A stretch of 64,000 nucleotides of DNA from Cordia subcordata (GCA_028554755.1 JAPTOF010000019.1:5652001-5716000); one strand, 5' to 3'; counted from the first letter of the stretch, positions 36,074-48,019 are shown. The notes: a model not told the origin generated them from the sequence alone. Made by a program: numbers and translations.

Positions 36074-36378
36074 CTTTTAGATTTTAGATCTATTTTTATT
36101 CATTAATTCAGAAAACTTATAGTAAATTTATTGATATATATTATCTTATTTATGGTTTATTGTTATTATTATTTTAGAAGTGATTTTGTAATTTAAATTG
36201 AAAACTTGAACTGATTCATTAGTCGGTGTAAATACTTTTCGCCACCCCTTACTGAAAATCCTAACTCCGCCATTGGCATAGCATACTTCACTTGGTTCGC
36301 CTATAAGGCGCATAGCAAGAAAGGAAGGCTAAAGCGTCATTGGTAGGCTTCATCCATAGAATGAAGATCTCAAGCGTG

Positions 36379-36462
36379 GCCGAAGCCTCGCCCTCTTGGT
36401 TCGGCCGTGGGATGAAGATCGTAAATACGGCCAAAGCCTTGCTCCATGGTTTTGGCCATTAG
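36379..36462. repeat. Hairpin-repeat array, right part (two units)
   Basis: Units at 36379 (GGCCGAAGCC ... GGTTCGGCC) and 36429 (GGCCAAAGCC ... GGTTTTGGCC) continue the motif seen at 32403-32537 on the other side of the hAT insertion, with about 50-bp spacing and clear inverted symmetry within each unit. Confidence 0.65.
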
Positions 36463-36539
36463 AACGTAGTCACTTCCTTAGACACGCGACGGCGCCTTAT
36501 TGGTAGAATATTTCATCCCCATCAGTAGTCATTGTCATA

Positions 36540-37115
36540 GTCTATAATGTAAGAATAATATTTCGACAATATGCGAATTGACATAAAAGATTAGAAAATA
36601 GTTTTACGTAAGATTAGGTGTTAGAATTTTATTATTTTATATCATGTAGAATGTTACCCTAGTCTTTAATGTAACTAACATGAAGGATTAAACAAGAGAA
36701 TTTTATATCATAATATGTGAAATGTGAGCATGAAAAAATGCCATAGTATGCGAGCCGAAATAAAAGATTAAGCAAGAGAAATTTTATTATACGATAACAT
36801 AGAATGTGAGAATGATGAATCAATATAAAAAATCAGGCAAGAGAATTTTATTTTACCATATAATATAGAATATGAAATTAGGTATGAGAATTTTATTATA
36901 TCATTTCATCTAAAATGTTGTCATAGTCTCTAACGTGAGAACAATATCTGAATAGTAAGTGAATTAACATAAAAGATTAAGCAAGATACTTTTATCATAT
37001 CATGTAGAATGTGAACCTGACAAAATGCCATAGTGTGCTAGCAGAAATAAAAGATTAAGCAAGAGAATTTTATCATTCGATATAACATAGAATGTGAGCA
37101 CGACAAATGCAAGGG
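36540..37115. repeat. Degenerate tandem array with AAAAGATTAAGCAAGAGAATTT core
   Basis: About seven diverged copies of the core AAGATTAAGCAAGAGAATTT start near 36578, 36681, 36762, 36828, 36872, 36970 and 37048. Spacing is variable, about 45-105 bp. The cores alternate with AACATAGAATGTGAGCA-like and GCCATAGT(A/G)TGC words. Non-coding. It directly precedes the tRNA gene. Confidence 0.7.
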
Positions 37116-37132
37116 TTTGGAGCAGGCAAAAG

Positions 37133-37205
37133 TGATGCTGCCCAGGATTGAACTGGGGACCTTGAGTGTGTAAGACTGACGTGATAACCACTACACCACA
37201 GCATC
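37133..37205 (-). tRNA. tRNA-Val (anticodon UAC)
   Basis: On the minus strand a 73-nt cloverleaf can be drawn: a perfect 7-bp acceptor stem (GATGCTG with CAGCATC), D arm GTGTAGTGGTTATCAC, anticodon loop CTTACAC giving TAC, and a perfect 5-bp T stem (CCCAG/CTGGG) around TTCAATC. The discriminator base is A. The anticodon stem TCAGT/ACTCA has one C-C mismatch, so a tRNA pseudogene remains possible. The D and anticodon regions read like other plant tRNA-Val genes. Confidence 0.75.
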
Positions 37206-38079
37206 GGATGAACGTGGTCGGTGAATGTTACACTACTTCTTAATGAGAAACAAAATCTTATTTAAGTTATTGGGAAAGGCAGGTTCAAGTATAATTAGAC
37301 CCATGAGTCATGTGAGTTTATGGGGCATAGTTCACAAGCCCAATGTGAAACAGGAAGATTCCGAGCCAGATTGATTAGAGGTCCATTTCTGTCGCGCACT
37401 CTGGGCCCAAGAAAACCATTGAACCAATTTAGATACAACACATACCGACCATGGCTATTTCTATTTGGCGTGAGTCCACCTCATACCTTGTGAACGTGTA
37501 TGACGTCACTTATCAATGCCATTGTTAGACCCTTCTTACACCACCTTGTGTATGCATGAGAGTTTCTAAATTTATAATGTGCACGTGTGTGAGCACAATT
37601 AGGAGAGGGCAGGCGTACACATAAAAAGTGATAAAAGAATATATTGCCCTTCTTTGAATTGCCCTTCCATAACTAAAAAACTGAGTTTTAGTAACTACTA
37701 AAATCGGTCACTAATAGGCTTTATTCGGCCACTAAACAAATTTAGTAACCAATTTTGTGACCACTAGTGGCCATCACTAAAGACTTTGTCACTAATTTGT
37801 AATTTGCAACGATAAACCATGAAGACGGTCTTTTTCTTTTTAACTTTTTGGCTCTATACGTATATGAAACACCAAAATAGTATTCCTAAGATAATAGAAG
37901 AAGAGAAAAAACAATGACCAAGTACGACCATATAACATCATAAATGTTTATCCATTTATTTGTCGCTTTTTTTCTCCAACAAGTAGAATCTAAAAGAGAA
38001 AAGATCCTGAAGAAAAATTCAGTTCTTTTATTTGGCTATCGTAGCATCAATTATGTTTATTTTCATTGTTAGATTTATA

Positions 38080-38738
38080 GCCTATTTGGAATAGTCTTAT
38101 CTAAAATCTGATAAGTGTTTTATAATAAATAAGTGTATGATACAATAAGACTGTTTGGTTTATTAGCTGAAATGCTATTATAAGTTACTTTGATAATAAT
38201 ATTATCAATTTTGACTCATAACATTTTAATTTTATAATTAAATAATAAATAATAAAATATAAATATTAATTAATTTTTATTTTTGTCTTAAAAATTTTAA
38301 ATTTTTGAATTTTGAATATTTAATTTTTAACATTTTTATTTTTTAATTTTTAATTTTTTAGTTTTTAAATTTTTTTATTTTTATTTTTATTTTTTAATCA
38401 TTAATTTTTTAATTTTAATTTTTAATATTTCATATTTTATTTTAAAATTTTATTTTAATTTTAAAATTTTTAATTTTCTTTATTTTTAATTTTCTTTATT
38501 TTTAATTTTCTTTATTTTTAATTTTTTAGTTTTAAATTTTAAAATTTTATTTTTAATTATTTTCTAACTGAAAGATAATATATAAGTACCCTAAACTTAA
38601 CTTATTTTTTATAATTACAAATAAGACATCTTATGAAAAGTATCTTATAAGTGTCTTATAATAAGCTGATAACAAACAATCTTTTTCACATAAATTATCA
38701 AACAAGATAAATGTCTTATAATAAGATCCAAACAAACA
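38080..38738. mobile_element. Possible inverted-repeat element with AT-rich (TTTTTAATTTT)n core
   Basis: CCTATTTGGAATAGTCTTAT at the left and CTTATAATAAGATCCAAACA at the right are imperfect inverted ends. The words TCTTATAATAAG recur near the right end. The core (38270-38570) is a simple-sequence tract of ATTTTTAATTTT words. Boundaries are approximate. Confidence 0.45.
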
Positions 38739-41700
38739 CAACGTTAGTCACATCTAGTCATATAAAAACTAATGCGGCTATGCAATAATCGTCTTAGCGG
38801 ATGTTGCTTCTCTCCTATCTTTCTTTGACAATATCAGCCGTTGGTGTGGAATATCCTTAATTAATGGTATGTGCACTAAGAGGTTGTATTTCTTTTTTTT
38901 TTTCTTTTTTTCTTTTTTTCTTTTGTAGGCTGGCTTGTAAAAATTGAATACAATTAATGTATCGTGAATCAGGTATAACATTTATTCTTCCCACCACTTG
39001 ATCAAACAACTCGACTATGGTAGCTTAAAAAGGAAGAGTGTCTTTTAAAAGGTCTAAAATTTGTTTAACCTGAGTCTCATTTTCTGATATTATATGACAT
39101 CTCCATCTTTTATTTTGCTTGCAAAACCAAAGTTTGTTTTACAAAATGATGTTATGTTGTTTGAAAGTCCATTAGGTGCTTGTGATCTTGTCTATTATCA
39201 TTGTATGGGTTAAAAAAGGAATCACTAAATGTCTAAATGTGGAGGGTGAGGCTTAGAAGCAATCAAAATATTAAAATGAAATGTATTTATGTAAGGCAAA
39301 ATTCATCAGGTTTTGTATGATTTTTTTAACAATGCATGATACATTATGTAGTATCAAAACTCTTATAATTTTCTTTTTGCTTTCTAAAACTTCTTTTCTT
39401 TAATCGCTCTTAAATTTTCTAAAACATAATTTACATTCCTCTTTCGTAGAGGGTGTAGTCTTTTGTTTCAGAAAGTATATGTTAATTATGAGAAATTTCG
39501 AAAGACGTGAAGGATTTAGCACTCTTTAAATAAACCACAAGAACATTCAATTTATTTATACTTATATGTCTTGCCGATCATATGTGATAAACAGAATATT
39601 TGCTGAGTAAGTGACATCTTTTAAAGGTAAATTGCTATTTAGTGGATCACAAGAGAGTTCTATACACTTTTAGACGACTTCAAAGGTCAATTTATTTATT
39701 GATTCATTTGTTAAAAGTTGGTTAATTTATTATTTTAGTTAAAATCTATTAAAATGACAAATTTTTTAACAAATGGGGAGGCGTGCATTTATTTTGTTTA
39801 TTTTCAATTAACTATCTGTTAAAAATTACATTTTATGGAAGGAAGATGTATACTTATTTTCAATTGCCATATAGAGATTATGAGAAAATTTATACTATAT
39901 ATTAAAATAAATAGCACCAAACCTTATATTTGTTTCACCCAAATTTTTGAAACACTACATTTTATCAATTTACATGCACAATAAAATATTCTAAAAAATA
40001 ACACACACAAGCTTCCCTTGCAAGCTTTCAACCAATAACATTTTCTTTTTTTTTTTTGAGGAAATTTCTTTTAATTAACAACTTTTCTCTACACTTGACC
40101 AAAAAAAAAAAATCCTATTCAAAGCTTTTTAGGCCACTTCCTTTCCTATTGTCTACTTAATTATAATCAAGCTATTAATCAAATCAAGTCATTTCAAAAT
40201 TAATTCATACATTAAATTATTTATATAAATTTATGTCAAAACGCGTGCATTACATTAGTCACATACTAGTTTTTACAATATAAAAAGTCCAATATATTTT
40301 TAGAGGGCCACAAAGGTTCAACAAATTACTCTTATCTTTTATGGTTAGCACTATGCTTGGATTGAGAGAAATAAAGAAAGGGCATAGGTTTGGAGGAATT
40401 CTTAAATCTCTTCCCTAATTTGGGTAGGATAAATGTAGAGACTAGAGAGATGGGATTAAGGGATATATGAATTGGATTAAGATTCTCTCGTATTATGATT
40501 GCTCTAATATTAAAATGAGGGAAATTTTGACCATTTGTGGATGGGTAAAAATATCTCAACCATCCATGTTAAATTTAAAAAAGAAAAATCCTCCTATTAT
40601 CCACTTTTTTTGGGATTTATCTCACATTAATAGTTAAGATAATTTTAACCAATACATGAATTGTTGAGGTGGTAATCTTATATCAATATGAGAGAAGTCT
40701 TGATATGAGAGGATCCTGATCCAAATAGGATTATCCGTACCCTTTAAAATGACTTTCTCTAATTTTGGAAAGAAATGGAAGGGGAGGAAATGTTTTTCTC
40801 ATCTAATGACTTTTTTTTTTTTAATCTCGGGTAAGAATATTATACACTTTAAGCTATGTGTACCAACATAGCATGATACATCCATTCATAGTCTTTATAT
40901 TGTATGTTAAAAAAAATTATACTATAAATTCACAACTTTTAATTATTTACAAATCACAAATTATATATTTACAACTTTAATTCAAACTTTTAATTATTCA
41001 TAATTTACTTATTCAATACTCTTATATTATATATTCAAAAGGTTTATGTTATATGTTCATTATAATAAATTACATGTGTATGACTTTTTTAGGTATGTTC
41101 ACAACTTGTAAACAACATATTCACAATCTTTGGGTGATTTTAGAGCTTATAGTCGGAGTGTTATCGGTGTTCGATTGATGATCGGATTTTTGTGTTGTGT
41201 TCATCGGAATGAGAAAAATAAACTCGTGAAATTTTACGTTGATTTGATGGTCAGATTGTAAGATCTATTAGATGGTATACTATGTATTTTTAAGTGTACC
41301 ATAATGTGATTATATGATATAATTTACATTTTATCTTTGTTACGTTTAAACATAAAATAAAATAAAAAGAGTTATAAAAGTCTATTAAAATATAAAATTT
41401 ATTCTTTCCATTTATTTTCTTTCTGATTCAAACAAAGGTTAAAAAAAAGGAGGAGACGAGGAACCGTACTGCAGGCAGCGGCACGCCATAGGCGAATGGA
41501 TTCATTGGGCGGCGAGCCTGGTACAAATCTTGCCAAATATAGTACTATTTTGTTGTCGAGAATGAGTACTAAAACGTGAAAAAGAGGCGGCTAAGCAGAT
41601 GGTGGTGGCCATGATTATTGGTAACTAGGTAAGTTTTCACACGAACTGTTTACTCCACTAAAAATCTTGTTGGTTTCTTTCGCTAAGACCAAGTTTGTAC

Positions 41701-42462
41701 CATAAATGGTTTATAAAGTACAAGCATAATTAGGCTGGGAAAAAAAAAGAGATACGCTTGTGGCCAAACCGATATAATGCACGTTGCTTTTTGCGTACAA
41801 CCATGGTGACTTAACCCTAATTGTGGCTTAGCCTATACACCTCATTTATCATGTTTTTGAATAAATTAATTTTTGTTACTTTATATTTAATTTAATTTAG
41901 AGGATAAGTTTTGTGAAATTCAAATAACTTTCTAGAAGAGTTCCTAATACCATTTACCACCATAAAGGAGAAAGGGGCACCCTTTAACTTTCCAACCAAA
42001 AGGGCCAACTTAGCCCTTGAAGCAGTGCATAAGCCACATAAGTCAAAGGCACCGATGTCACTTGGTACACGATGTTTAAAAGTCAAAATGCTTTTATTCT
42101 TTATATGGTCTAATTTTTTAACACTCAAAAATATTTCTTATCAATTTTAAAATTACAAATTACATGTTTAATCTATTTTTAAAGGATTTTTCTTTGATAA
42201 AAATCCATGCTAGAAAAAATTGAAAGCTTCAAATTAGAGCTTCGGAAAAAGGTTTTTGAAATTTTATTTTTACATTATGTCAGAAGTTATCTTTTTGGGC
42301 AAAAATATGACTTTATTTTTAAATGTCTTATAATATTCTCAAAACACTTAAAAGCTTAACATATAAAATACAAAACCAAGAAATTTATAACTTTTATTTA
42401 ACAATATACATCTACTTAAAACCCTAATATTAAAAATTTTGAAAATTTAACAAATAGACTAA

Positions 42463-42720
42463 GAGTCTATTTGGACTAGTTTTTAAGCACTTAAAAGTAC
42501 TTTTTGTGAATTAAAAATTTAAAGTTGACATGTTTTTGCTCATTCTTTTTAAAGAGCTTTTATATAAAAGTCAAATTTAAAAACAAATGATCAAAAACCA
42601 AAATCCTCAAATTAGAACTTAAAAAAAAAAAAAGGTTCTTAAGAAGCTATTTTTACATTATGTCTAAATTTGTTTTTCTTCAACTTTTTTTAAAAAATAC
42701 TACGCCATGTTTTTTTTTAA
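42463..42720. mobile_element. Diverged MITE copy 4 of the TTTGGATTGG family
   Basis: It begins GAGTCTATTTGGACTAGTTTTTAAG, with the family pattern of short complementary runs afterwards. The right end is not resolved, so this assignment is tentative. Confidence 0.35.
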
Positions 42721-43229
42721 GTTCAATGTTGTTTCAAAATAATTAAAATTTTGACACCTCAAATATAGGGCCAAATAATTAATAATTTTTATTTAATTAT
42801 ATTTTTATTCGAAATTTTACTGTTAAAAATTTGACGACTCAACTATTCAAGTCACGCAACCAGCTCAAACAACACTTAAAAAATAGTCTAATCAATCAAA
42901 ACAAGAAAAGAAGAACCACCGGCATTGGATAAAGAAAAGCAATGAGAGTACATGTGATATTTCATATTTGAGAAGAAAAGGACGGAGTCACATCGTCCTC
43001 CGATTTCTCACCGGCCGCCCACTTGTTTAAAAACATTAATTACAATTCTTTTTTTTAATTTTTGAAATGGTAAAAGATTTAAAGAATCAAACATGAAACA
43101 ACCTCATAATTTTCGACCACCTATCAACGTGGTTGTTATCGTACCAAGATTAACGCATTAAACAAAAGTCAAGTTGCGCTTTATTCTAAGATTTTTCCAA
43201 GCTTATGGGACAAGCAGTAGACCAGTGGC

Positions 43230-43580
43230 CCATAGATTTTGTGTTGCGCGCCCACGGTGTCCCCCAAAGAATACCGAAGACCTGAAACCGTTGGCTGTGT
43301 GTTGAGTGTCCAAAACAGCTTCCCGAAAACCAGGAGCTTTCTCTTGTGGGTCCCGCTTCCCCCCTCCCCGCCCTGTGGGGCTCGTGGTGGGGCCCCTCTT
43401 TTTTCTTCCAGGAAATGTGGCGATTCGACCGCCCACTGACTCTTCATGTGCGCCCCACGCGCCTCTTTCTCTCTCTCTCTCTCTTTTTTTTTGTTCCCAC
43501 TTGCATGGCTGCTTTACTCGATGCTGCTTTGTTATCTTCCACCTGTCGCCCCGCTTTTTCCTCCTTGGATTACTTTCTTC
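43230..43580. other. GC-rich island with TCP-like sites and a (CT)n tract
   Basis: This is a sharp rise in G+C inside AT-rich DNA. It contains GTGGGTCC (43346-43353) and GTGGGGCCCC (43387-43396), which resemble TCP-factor sites, and a (CT)n tract near 43468-43484. Several overlapping open frames on both strands are a by-product of base composition and match no family I recognise. It could be a promoter or first exon of an unrecognised transcript. Confidence 0.4.
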
Positions 43581-43615
43581 CATGCAAATAATTACTATCG
43601 GACTTTTTAACGGTT

Positions 43616-43831
43616 ATAAGTCGTTTGAATTGACTTTTTTTTTATTTATATATAATTAAAAATTTATATTAAATTTATAATAATTATTTAATTTGACTTT
43701 TAAAAATATTAAAATTTTTAAAAAAGTTTAAATACAATTTTATTTAAAGTCGAAATTTTTAATTTTTAAGAAAATTATTTTTTAAAAATTAATAAAAAAT
43801 ACTTTAAAAAAAAATCAATCTAAACGGACCC
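43616..43831. mobile_element. MITE copy 5 of the TTTGGATTGG family (diverged)
   Basis: GTCGTTTGAATTGACTTTTTT at the left and AAAATCAATCTAAACGGACCC at the right are the diverged inverted ends. The interior has TTTATAATAATTATTTAATTTGAC, matching the family interior. Confidence 0.6.
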
Positions 43832-45509
43832 ATACTATCATACCTATTAATGATAAATATTTTTTATTTTTTTTATCACTTTAGCATTAAATTTATTATT
43901 TTCTGTGATTCCTTCTTCAAGTGTTTTATTATATTTATTGTGACAATAATTAAAAAAATGATAAATGTTTATGTACATTAAATTATTTAATTAACCTTAA
44001 TAAAACGCACTGCATCTTTTAAAAATTATTATACTTAATTTAAAGTTTTGTAGTCTACTTAATTAATGAATTTGGTTCTTTTTGAGTGAAGTTAATGTAG
44101 TTTTAAATTCTATGTTATTAACTGGAATTTCTTACTAAACGTATAAAATAATATGATGTTATTAGAAATTAGACATTTATGAGTGTAAAGTTTGCATGAT
44201 GAACTTATAAGGTACTTCAGTAGTATGTACTAAAATCTTAAAAAATCATAAATGCAAGAATTGAGTAATGTATTATGTGTAATAAAGATATAAGACCTTT
44301 TCATCGTGTGTATCTATAAATAGAAAATATATATGAAAGTAAGAATTGAGCCTAGTTTGTACATAAGTAAGACATTTCGATGGTAACTTGCATATATTGA
44401 AATTCTACAAATAATAAGGTTGCCACACCTTCTTCTTTGTTCACTGTGTCATTACTTTAATTGTATGTTAAAATAGTTAGCTAAAAGACCGTTATAAATT
44501 TGCCTCCCTTTATTTTATGTTCTCTGTTTATATTGGAGATGGTGGCTTGCATTGTGTTTAAATGTTATATATTGTCTCGTAAACTCAACTATCTTCTATA
44601 ATTATAAAAATTTATTAAAAAATAGATAACACTATCATTGCATTATTCAAATAACTACCAACATTATCATTAATATTTAAATATGAACATATCACACTTA
44701 TAAAATGTTACAACAATAAAAGAAAATAACCCAATAAATTCTTACCGGACAAAAACCCACTGGTTGCCAAATTGGATTTGGCCCTTTGCAAGTCTTATTA
44801 TTTAGTTTGTCCCACCACCCGAGTTGGCAAATCATATTGAGACAATTAATTAATTTAATTAACTAATGAGAGCGTTTTGTTTTTTTTTTTTTTTGTTTGT
44901 TTGGGTCAGGATGAAACCATTGGAAAAATTATAACTTTATTGATGTAAAATGGGATTTGACTGCATGATTTACAAAGGTCTTGGAGTATATTATGATCCA
45001 CCAATTGGAACATCACATAGAACCTGATGATTGGGTCGTGATGGCACGCGTTATGTGGTGCAGGTGGTCTTATGTTCTCCACTCGAAGGCCTTGTTTACT
45101 CATTGCAAACTCAAATAATTTTTTATTATTATGTTTAAAAAAGACTAAAATAAAAACATTTGGTGATGGTGCATCCCCCTTATTCCATGAATGTGGAACC
45201 CGGTTTTGTAACCCATCAAACTGCGGCCTCTCGTTATATCATTAGTCTCCATTCCAAGGTCCAAACCCAGCCGCAGACTCTTACCCATACATACACCCAC
45301 ACATACATACATATATATATATATATATACATTAATCTTTTACGTGTTTTTATCCCCTCATTCATATATATATATATATATATATACATATAAATATAAA
45401 TCCTTCAAAAACACATCTTCATCATCATCAGATACTCGAGCAGCAAAAGTTTCCAATATTTCATCAGTTTCTTACAAAAACAAAGATTTTATTATAATCA
45501 GAATCAAAA
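43832..45509. promoter_or_regulatory. AT-rich spacer and upstream region of the LBD gene
   Basis: Two (AT)n microsatellites (about 45306-45328 and 45364-45388) lie within about 200 bp of the LBD start codon. The second is followed by TATAAATATAAAT, a plausible TATA region. The predicted leader contains a CATCTTCATCATCATC pyrimidine/purine repeat. No other gene was found in 43832-45300. Confidence 0.4.
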
Positions 45510-46563
45510 ATGCGGATGAGTTGTAATGGCTGTAGAGTTCTTCGAAAAGGCTGCAGTGAAGATTGTAGTATTAAACCATGTCTGCAGTGGATTAAGAATC
45601 CGGAGTCTCAGGCCAACGCCACTGTATTTCTTGCCAAGTTTTACGGCCGCGCCGGACTCATGAACCTCATCAACGCCGGCCCCGAACACCTCCGGCCTGG
45701 TCAGTTCTCAAATTCATCGTGCATGTGCATGTTCTTCATTTGTCACCATAAAAATCTCGTTTTCTTAATTTTATAATTTTTACTTTGACCACTTGAGTCT
45801 AACGTGGCTATTTTTTTTTTTTTTAATACTCTTTGGTGTTGCAGCAATATTTAGGTCGTTGTTGTACGAGGCATGTGGGAGAATTGTCAACCCGATATAT
45901 GGATCCGTCGGGTTGCTATGGTCCGGAAACTGGCAGCTTTGTCAAAACGCTGTTGAGGCGGTTCTGAAGGGGGCTCCGATAACCCAGATAGCATCTGAAG
46001 CGGCTGAGACAAACAATGGGCCGCCTCTCAAGGCTTATGATATCAGGCATGTGAATAAGGAGGAAAAGGAAAAACTATCCGGGTCGAATGATCCTCACCG
46101 GGTCAGGACCCGGTGCAGGTTCAAGCGGTCCGGCCTGAAGAGCAAGGACAAAAGGGTGCGTGTCGGGTCGGGTAATCACTCGAGTCATGAGGAGGTCAAC
46201 CGTTCAAGTATTAACGAAGAAGTCAACCGGTCATCGAGTCACGATTCGTCGCTGAGTCACCAGTCCGAGGAGGGAGCGCCGAATGCGGAGGAGAGGGAGA
46301 GCCGAGATAGCGAGAGCTTGGTCTCTGTCGAAACGGCTGAAGCCGAGGCTGTGGTTAGACCCGAGCCGGAGTCTTTCTGTAAGGACAATCAACGAGCCGA
46401 GGATGGGGAGATTGAGCTGGAGCTGACTCTTGGCTTCGAGCCGTTCTCATTAAGGGCTCAAAATGCGAAGCTTAAGCAAATGAAACGGCGTGTGGCTCCT
46501 GGCTTCGATAATAATGGTGATAAAATGTGTAAAATGGAGCTGGGGCTTGATTATCCGGCGTGA
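45510..46563 (+). CDS. Class II LOB-domain (LBD) transcription factor, LBD40/41-like
   Basis: Nuclear plant-specific DNA-binding protein of 302 aa from two exons, 45510-45699 and 45845-46563, with a 145-bp intron in the codon before [12 protein letters not shown]. The LOB zinc-finger-like block C-x2-C-x6-C-x3-C is at Cys5, 8, 15 and 19 ([15 protein letters not shown]). It is followed by the [13 protein letters not shown] and [19 protein letters not shown] blocks of the LOB domain, to about residue 105. The MRMSCNGC start and the long acidic, Ser-rich tail fit class II, group LBD40/41/42, rather than LBD37-39. LELTL at 255-259 is an LxLxL EAR-type repression motif, and the C-terminus is MELGLDYPA. 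Class II genes act as repressors in nitrogen, anthocyanin and low-oxygen responses; which applies here is not shown. An ATG inside the intron (45793) would read into exon 2 but would lose the zinc finger. Confidence 0.93.
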
Positions 46564-48019
46564 TCAACTGAGCCAAAGTGGATATCAATTTTGTTTTCTT
46601 TTTCCCTTTTCTTTTTTTTGGTCTTTACTTTTCGGTGGTTTTGTTCCTTTTATGGGTGGGTCTAGTTTGCTTTTGGTTGTACAAATTTGGCTACTCTATG
46701 AACATGAATGGAGGGAAAAAGTGACAGTTTCCATATTCTCCTCTGATCCATCACATCACGTATTTCTTTCGTTTACGTTGCTTCTAACTCAATTTCCGTC
46801 CCTCTATCTCGTCCACATAGAATTTGAATCCAAATTTAAGTCTTAATGGAAATAATTTCCAACCCTTGACGGACATAATTTTAACTATTTGATCAATCCC
46901 TAATTCTCATCGTATCAAGTATCTTGATTTAGCTCTTCTATTGTCTTTACCAATGTTGTTTGACCATCTTGTATCGCGTTTGATCATATATCGTTATAAC
47001 ATTTACATGCATGTTGATCTAGGTCTCTATTTTATTGCAGTTGATAGATCTTTGGCTACATCCAACAACATCATGAGGATCCAAAGTTCATTTATTTTGT
47101 ATGCCTTTAATTAATAATATTTTATATATATATTCGCTTTTTTCATTTGATGTTTTTTTAGATGCCTTTCCGATTTAATGCTTTCATTGGCAGTTTGAAA
47201 ATCCTATGCTTAATGCACTTCCTTTAATAGAATATCTCAATTATGACAAAGTAGATGTTAGGTCACACCTTTGTTAGGTTTGACTAGTGGTTACGCTTTT
47301 AATAATTTTTTTTTCTTCAAATATTCTGAAAGTTAATATTCATAATAATAACGACAAATACAGTGAAAAAGAGACTCTGTATACAATGAGCGTGGCTCTA
47401 AACAAAGGCAAATTTTACCAAACACCCACCTTACTGTGCACCACAGGAGCATTGTGCTCTTTACAGGGCGCAAATTACAATCTCTTACTTAAAAGAAAAA
47501 AATGAATGGCTCATTTTTTCAATCGTTCTATCTTTCTTTCTTTTCTCCACTCTTTCCATTATTTTTCCGGATCTGAATGCTTTATTCCCCTACTTTTTTC
47601 TTTCTCTCATGCGTCAAAACCTGTTAAAACTAAATCGACTAACACAATCATATGTGCTGGCCGGACATTATCGCCCTGTTCATGACACAAGCAGATTTAC
47701 CGTCAATCGGATGCGATTCCAATACTCTCTTCTAAGTCCAAGAACACTTAGATGAGGAGTTGTATAAGGAGTTGATTGTGTTCTTCTTCGTCGCGAAACG
47801 AATTAAGTGCCCATAAGACCACAACTAAAATATGTGACTCAAGAGTTTCTTAGTTGTGTGTGTGTGTGTATATATGCTGCTGTTGATGGTTGTCTAAGTA
47901 AATGACTCTTTTGTACAGGAAATAGTACAGTCCCAAAGTCATTCATCCATTGAAGAAAAAATAATACATATTAAGTGTTTGATATTTTAGGTAAGTCGTT
48001 AACCAGCTTTTAAATTTTT

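Larger units (their letters stand above)
32568..36275 (+). mobile_element. Full-length, inactive hAT DNA transposon with 8-bp target duplication
   Basis: The exact 8-bp duplication GCATAGCA flanks the element at 32560-32567 and 36276-36283. The termini CAGGGGCGGAGCT and AACTCCGCCATTG are inverted repeats matching at 11 of 13 positions. 8-bp duplications and CA...TG ends of this kind are typical of hAT elements, and the GGCGGAG terminus is common among plant ZMYM1/TTF-type hATs. The interior encodes a broken transposase on the plus strand. Left-end additions: a tRNA-like module (32718-32800) and a threefold subterminal repeat (32801-33130). The insertion splits the hairpin-repeat array. Confidence 0.9.
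37206..43229. other. Gene-poor, repeat-rich intergenic stretch
   Basis: No intact coding region was found. 37670-37810 holds repeated GTCACTAA / TTAGTAAC / TTAGTGACC words, resembling subterminal repeats of a CACTA-type or Mutator remnant. 38080-38738 is a probable MITE-like unit. 39000-42400 is AT-rich with nothing recognisable. Around 40900-41120 there are TTCACAAC/ATTATATATTCA microrepeats related to those near 50.4 and 50.9 kb. Confidence 0.5.

Noticed and set aside
43181..43659. Overlapping open frames on both strands in the GC-rich island
   Set aside because: Low-complexity Pro/Arg/Gly content caused by base composition, with no conserved motif.
45263..45274. AAACCCAGCCGC as a hypoxia-responsive promoter element upstream of the LBD gene
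   Set aside because: It only partly fits the remembered consensus (an extra C disrupts the core) and cannot be supported by one short near-match.
45793..46563. Longer LBD reading frame starting at an ATG inside the intron
   Set aside because: It would lose the CxxC zinc-finger block; the 45699/45845 splice rebuilds a complete LOB domain.
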